Positions 58,841 to 64,000 of a stretch of 64,000 bases of DNA are shown piece by piece. The position numbers and the translations under genes were made by a program. Under the pieces are notes generated by a model. That model was not told the origin of the DNA. It saw only the letters and a program-made list of their open reading frames with translations, and made no database searches. The DNA comes from Sphagnum compactum (lineage: Eukaryota > Bryophyta > Sphagnopsida > Sphagnales), in contig OZ234500.1 of the NCBI GenBank assembly GCA_965153455.1, positions 310,001 through 374,000 of the forward strand, in the 5' to 3' direction. Within the stretch, counting starts at the first letter, position 1. Each line of letters begins with the position of its first letter.

Positions 58841-61800
58841 TTATAGCACACTGTAGATACTCACAATCTTGGAAGTATCAGCAACTACCAAGTTCTCTGA
58901 AGCTGTTGAGGTTGTGCTGAGCCAATTGACCTGCGGCAAATGGTACACCACATTATTACTGTCATACATAGATTGATTAGAAATTATTACAACATGAAGA
59001 TGGAAGATGAAGCCCACTCTTCTCAAAGAATCAGGGATCCAGTGTGGGTATTAACTTACTTTCCGCTTATGGTCAATATTCAAAAGTAATGGGCTTCTCT
59101 GCTTGCAAGACACACTAAGTGCATTAGTACTCGGTGGGCTTTCTTCAAGAGCCCAATCCCACAACTTGATGAAGCCATCATTTCCGCCCGAGACAAGAAA
59201 CCGCCCCTGTTCACCAAACCTTGCAAAGGTTCTGGTAGCAAGTAGTAACCAGCACAAAAATGCCACCAGATTCAGACAAAGAATGGGATATGAAACACAT
59301 TCATAAGTGATACAACAACTTGAGCAGAATTGGTAGTTCCTACTTAGCATTACCATGGCATCCACCCTGAGATTTTTTCAACACAACAAACAGAATAATG
59401 TGGTCAAGGGTGATGGATGTGCCCAGTGCATAGTCAGCAACCTAGCTGTAATGGACATAACTGAACTCGTTACCAAAAAAGCAGGAACTGAAGGGCTTCC
59501 AAATCCTTGGAACAGAAGATTGGACCACTGAGTTGTAACAGAAGACATAATGTCTCTTATCATGGTGTACAAAAAAATATCAGGGCCGGCGTGAACCAGC
59601 ACCGACAAACACACCACCATGAATGGACAGTGCATGGACAGGACACCTTTTTTTTTTTCCTGGGTTCTTGTTCCCCAGGTAACCTTCCCATAGATGACAG
59701 TTCTAAAAGTGTGCCAAGGGTTCTAAAATTGGGGTTCATCCAACTGGATGGCCTCAAAACACAAAAATGGGGGTGTTGTGTTTGTGGGTGCTGGGTCACA
59801 CCAGCCAAAAATATCAGCTCTACATGCTTGGCTCAGCAATTCCGCATATGTCTGAGCTTCTCTAGGAGACTGGTGATCCCCTTCACACTCACTTCATGAA
59901 GTGTCCCATGGCATACTGAATCAGACTCCTTAACCCCCTAGGAGTCTGATTGAGGACACCAGAACCAAGGGCTAAAGGAGAGCATGCAAACAAGTAGAAG
60001 CAACTTGAATTTCGTGCCTGAGGGTACCAAACTACTCATATAATATTGACCAACACTATTCTGGTCTCACTAAAGAAACAAGTTGAAACCTAATAAATTA
60101 AGGTAATAATTGGTGCAAAGCTTCTTACACATGATTGACAGTGCTGGCATGTGCCCCATTCTGCAAATTCAAATGCCTTTTCCTGCCTGTCAGCTGTGTA
60201 TCAGGCTCACTGTTGCTCTCGGTGCTCATTGATCCATGTGAATAATTCCCAAAACTTGCCTTTTGCCTTGGACCTGAGGTCTTGGATGCAGTCTTTGCAT
60301 TGCTGTTCTCAAAGCTCAAGTCAAAAACATCAACACCTCCATCACCCCGTCCAGCTGCCATCAGCTTACCAGCCTCTCCAGGGATGTCCCCTTCTGTTAC
60401 CGATAAAGAATGTACAAAGGGCGGGTTGCAAATCTGGCCTACTCCTTCATTACTGATGTTAGCAGTGGAGGCTGTTTATCACAACCAGAGCACAGTCATG
60501 ACTGCTGACTCTATGAATATCTGGGAAGAGATGCCTTGTCCACCAACACGGTGATCCAATGTGTCTTCACTGCTAGAGTCTTAACTACCAAGAATAAGGG
60601 CAACATCGTTGTTAGATTCCTCCCCAAATAGGTCCCTAAGTTCTAGTACTTGAATCATTGGCTGCCCCAATGACCGAGATTGGACCTACAGTGAATAATA
60701 TGGTGAAACCAGGAGTACTTACTGCCATTAAAGCCAAGAACCTCTTGCAGGGTGACCATGAGCCTTAAAAAGTAATGGAGTATTTCAATTCTGCACAAGC
60801 ACTAACCTCTATTCTCATCAATTTGGCTTCTCTGAAATTTGTCCTTTCAAAAGTCAGAATACAAGCTTGCATTCATGTCCTGATGTAATAGCATAGCAAA
60901 ACCTCCTGTACAAAAAAATATTTGCAAATATGCCAAGGTAGACATCAGAGAAAAAAATCACCCACCAAGATCAACAACATGTAAAGGCCGTCCTCTGCTG
61001 AAGTCCCACTTTACTATCTTCGAATCCAATCCTCCACTCACCACTGCACATTGATACCAGTACATCACATTGAAGAAAACTAAAAAACTGACAAAACTTT
61101 GAAGGTATCCATTCTGAGCATTTCAGGAGACAAAGACACATAAAATGAGGCTGAACTATTTTGTGTGTGGGCAGTTAGAACAATCAGGTTTACCTTCCCA
61201 AGGCCTCCGAGGATGAAAGACTGCTGAACTGCATATCTGTTGCAACAGAGCATTTTTAGTGTCAGGAAAAGGGGGCTCAACCAGCAGTAGAAAGAAATGC
61301 AGAGAAACATGCAGAAGACTGATGCCTTGTCAGACCTATTAGAAGGTGGAGACCTATTGTCCACATTAGCAGGTCAAAGGGGGCTACTATGTTGGCCCCA
61401 ACATTCAAAAACAAGGTTTGAAGCGCCAACAATCCCACACTCTAGAAACCAGTTGAACAAATGAATCCCATTACAGTTAAGGTCACTACTATGAGTAAAT
61501 AGCTAGTATGTGGCTAGTGAGTAACATCTAATATGTGCAAGGAGGCCATGAGCCCCGAACACTAGCCTCTTTGGCCTGATGCTGAAATGCAGACAGAGTG
61601 ACAGGATGAGAAACGTGTAGAGTATGGAGATACATTTGAGTGGACCCCCTGCAAAGTTTTGAAAAGCTTGTGATTCTGCAAATTGATCACCTGCACACAG
61701 CAAAAGGTAAAATAAGATTCAAATTAAAGGTGTTTCACAGAGCATTCTACACAATGTGGTGAATAAACTGCGACTGAGATTCCTTTCTTGTGCAAACTTT

Positions 61801-63780
61801 GGTTTCTCCTTTCAATTATTTCTGAAGTTCAACAAGGTTAGATCTCTTAATGAGTAAACAGTATGTCTTTTCTGCCCTGAGACCTAAAGATCATGGTAGA
61901 ATTATTAAGACCTCCTTTGGTAATGTATGGGCATGCTTATATAGACCAAAGTAGCTCATATGGAAATTTGCACTGCAATGTCACAGAACAGGTTAGAGCT
62001 TACCTTAATTTCCCCACTGTCATCTGCTGCTGCAAGGAAAGTACCCTTGTGGTTCACAGCCACCTGCATTTTCCATGCAAGAGAAAATGATAATTGACCC
62101 CCATTGTGTCATGCAGGCTTTGACACTCAAACAAGCCTCAACATGATCAAAATGTGCAACCTGAAAACTTTTGCTTACATCCAACCCCTAATCATTTCAA
62201 AGAAAACACATTTGCATATCTCCACACCTGGCATGTCAAAGTGCCAACAAATAGGGTACCTGATTGATCTCCTCACTGTTGAAGTTGTAAGTGTGGAGCG
62301 GACTGGCAGAGGGGCCCTTCACAATGCACGTGGTATGTTAACCCTCTAAATGCCTGTGGCTGTCTCCAGAATCAGGGCTCCTATGAAGTTTACCCAAAGA
62401 CTCAGAAGTGTGAGATTTCCAGCACAAACACATTAATGTCTTTTGAGGAATGGGGACACAGGCTCACCCCTTTGTGTTTATACCCCCACACAAACATCTC
62501 ACCAAAGACTTTCAAAAGTGGAATCTCCATGAACAAAACCTCATAGTGTGTGTAAAGCTAAATATACTATTCACTCTCACTACAGACCTCACTTCAAGGA
62601 TACAGAACATGACAACACTACTTGTAAAAAAACCAAGACTATAAGAGGACTTCCACATTGAATTGTTTCACAGGTGCTGTATATTCCCTGTATTTCCATT
62701 TCCAAGGTTACCACAACCTGTACAATTACAGAGAATTCAGACCATTGACAAAATCGCCAACCAAAGACACAACAGTATGGTAGCCATTACACAAGCAGAG
62801 AAAGACTCACAACATACCAGGCGCAGATCCAAGCAGTAGACCTGTGCACCTGCTGCAGCATACAAAATCTCCTCTTTTCCTGAAGAACAACGATAACAAC
62901 AACAAGGACAAAATGGAAATCCTATGAGTCACTGGTCATTTAATGTACAAAATGAAAAATGGCAATATCAGAGATGGAGAGACAAACCTGGCTTCAGGGA
63001 AACTGACACCACATGCTCGGAGCCAAAACATTGCAGCCTATGCAAACAAGTTTTGGTGCGTAGATCAAACACGCAGACACTTTTATCCTAGACAAACAAA
63101 GAACAAGAGCAATAAAACGCATATCAGTGTCATCCAGTATCAAGTGATTTTCAAGACCACACACATTTCAGACATCCCAAACCCCTTTCATTGCAAGGTT
63201 TTGAGTTATTCAAACTGCTTCTCAAGATTGGGTGGTGGTCAATGGAATGTGCAGATGATTAGAAAGAGGAAGAAAAACACTATCAACACTTTGATTTAGA
63301 ACACTCCCCCAGGAGAAGAAGCATGAGCGAAAATCGATATAATTGTAGAATGTTCATTGACTTCCGTGGAGGGAGTGAGTACATCCTTTCAGGTGTGGAA
63401 TTCCTAGGGCCGCATTGCTCGGGCAACTTGTTTCCCTCATTCTTCCACAGACTAACAAGAATACCCCCACTTCGTTCTCACAGCTCTTTCTCTTCATCGT
63501 TCAGTGATTACGTAACAATAATAAAACCTAGCATGCATCTCGTACAATCCAACAAGAATTTGAAGCACAGAAGAGTGTGCAAAGAGGGCCGAAAGCCCTA
63601 ACTATATACAGAAGGCAATTCGATGGAACAATTGGAGGCGGACGAGGAGGAGGAGGAAAAGGAGGGGAGTACCTCGCTGGACGTGGTAACAAGGTGTGGG
63701 GACGACACGGACGACACACAACACAAGACAGATGCGGTGTGGCCCCGAAGCTTGATCCGTGGAGTTGAATTATCCACCAT
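58841..63780 (-). CDS. WDR53: WDR53-like WD40-repeat protein
   Basis: Eleven exons join in frame to 389 residues: 63780-63673, 63087-62988, 62879-62818, 62316-62260, 62063-62004, 61690-61634, 61236-61194, 61043-60966, 60471-60129, 59231-59060, 58930-58841. All show GT-AG. The ATG at 63780 is chosen because the product then begins right before the first WD unit (LRGHTASVLCCVSS). Diagnostic blocks are FLAAADDSGEIK, VVSGGLDSKIVKWDFSRGRP, PFVHSLSVTEGD, FGEQGRFLVSGGNDGFIKLW and NWLSTTSTASENLVVADTSK. These match Arabidopsis At5g45760 (WDR53-like) block by block. A Ser-rich, low-complexity insert of ~60 residues in the large exon separates two propeller blades, as in the Arabidopsis protein. WD40 proteins of this type serve as scaffolds; a specific plant function is not established. 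Confidence 0.92.
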
Positions 63781-64000
63781 GACAACAATAGCTTGATGAT
63801 CATCAGCTAGTGCAGGGGATGGAAACACTTCGGAGGTCAGTGCAGAGGTCAGTGCGGGATTGAGAATAATAATATGACAGCTTGAAGTCGGATGCTTTTT
63901 CTACCGCATCCCTGCGACAACAACGACCAATCACAACAGCTCAAATTCCGCAACCCATCTCGATTATGATGAAGACGAGGAGCAAAGCGAAACCCGAATC
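63781..64000 (-). promoter_or_regulatory. 5' flank of the WDR53-like gene
   Basis: 220 bp upstream of the start codon on the minus strand, including a short direct repeat (GGTCAGTGCAGAGGTCAGTGC). No promoter motif was identified. The frame extends upstream of 63780 without an ATG. Confidence 0.4.

Overview
This is nuclear DNA from a land plant. The supporting signs are GT-AG introns, TTTAGGG-type telomere motifs, a pentatricopeptide (PPR) gene relic, and plant-specific kinase families. Sequence composition, the mass of short tandem duplications and the style of the genes would suit a fern or other non-seed vascular plant, but the species cannot be fixed from the window. Five multi-exon genes can be reconstructed, each with a continuous reading frame across all proposed splice sites.

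Layout. 1-1480 (minus): decayed PPR gene running off the left edge, with a telo-box and a possible old 5' end near 3184-3362. 5973-10379 (minus): a complete LRR receptor kinase of the RGI (RGF-receptor) type in 3 exons, with a 37-bp minisatellite in intron 1 and GA-rich and (TAGG)n tracts upstream. 12.5-41.9 kb: a long AT-rich stretch with no confident gene. It holds CACTA-type MITE copies, foldback elements, many small tandem duplications, a diverged ~500-bp direct repeat, one weak candidate for a small secreted peptide (15070-15267), a patch of uncertain origin at 36.0-38.3 kb, and a block of degenerate telomere-like repeats (40.87-41.69 kb). 41999-46258 (plus): an AAMP/Sqt1-like WD40 protein in 13 exons. 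47841-49057 (plus): a membrane-anchored cupin protein in 2 exons, with its splice-donor region tandemly multiplied. 49653-52859 (minus): a calmodulin-binding receptor-like cytoplasmic kinase (CRCK type) in 6 exons. 54.8-57.5 kb: repeats including a short Helitron-like element and a second Helitron-like terminus. 58841-63780 (minus): a WDR53-like WD40 protein in 11 exons.

The genes do not form a pathway. They are independent loci: a peptide receptor, a probable ribosome-assembly chaperone, a cupin, a cytoplasmic kinase and a WD40 scaffold. I found no evidence for a wholly new multi-gene system. The most unusual structures are the tandemly repeated exon/intron junction of the cupin gene, the degenerate telomere-like array just upstream of the AAMP gene, and the pattern of stop codons in the PPR relic. 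Names were assigned by recognising family motifs by eye; no database search was run.
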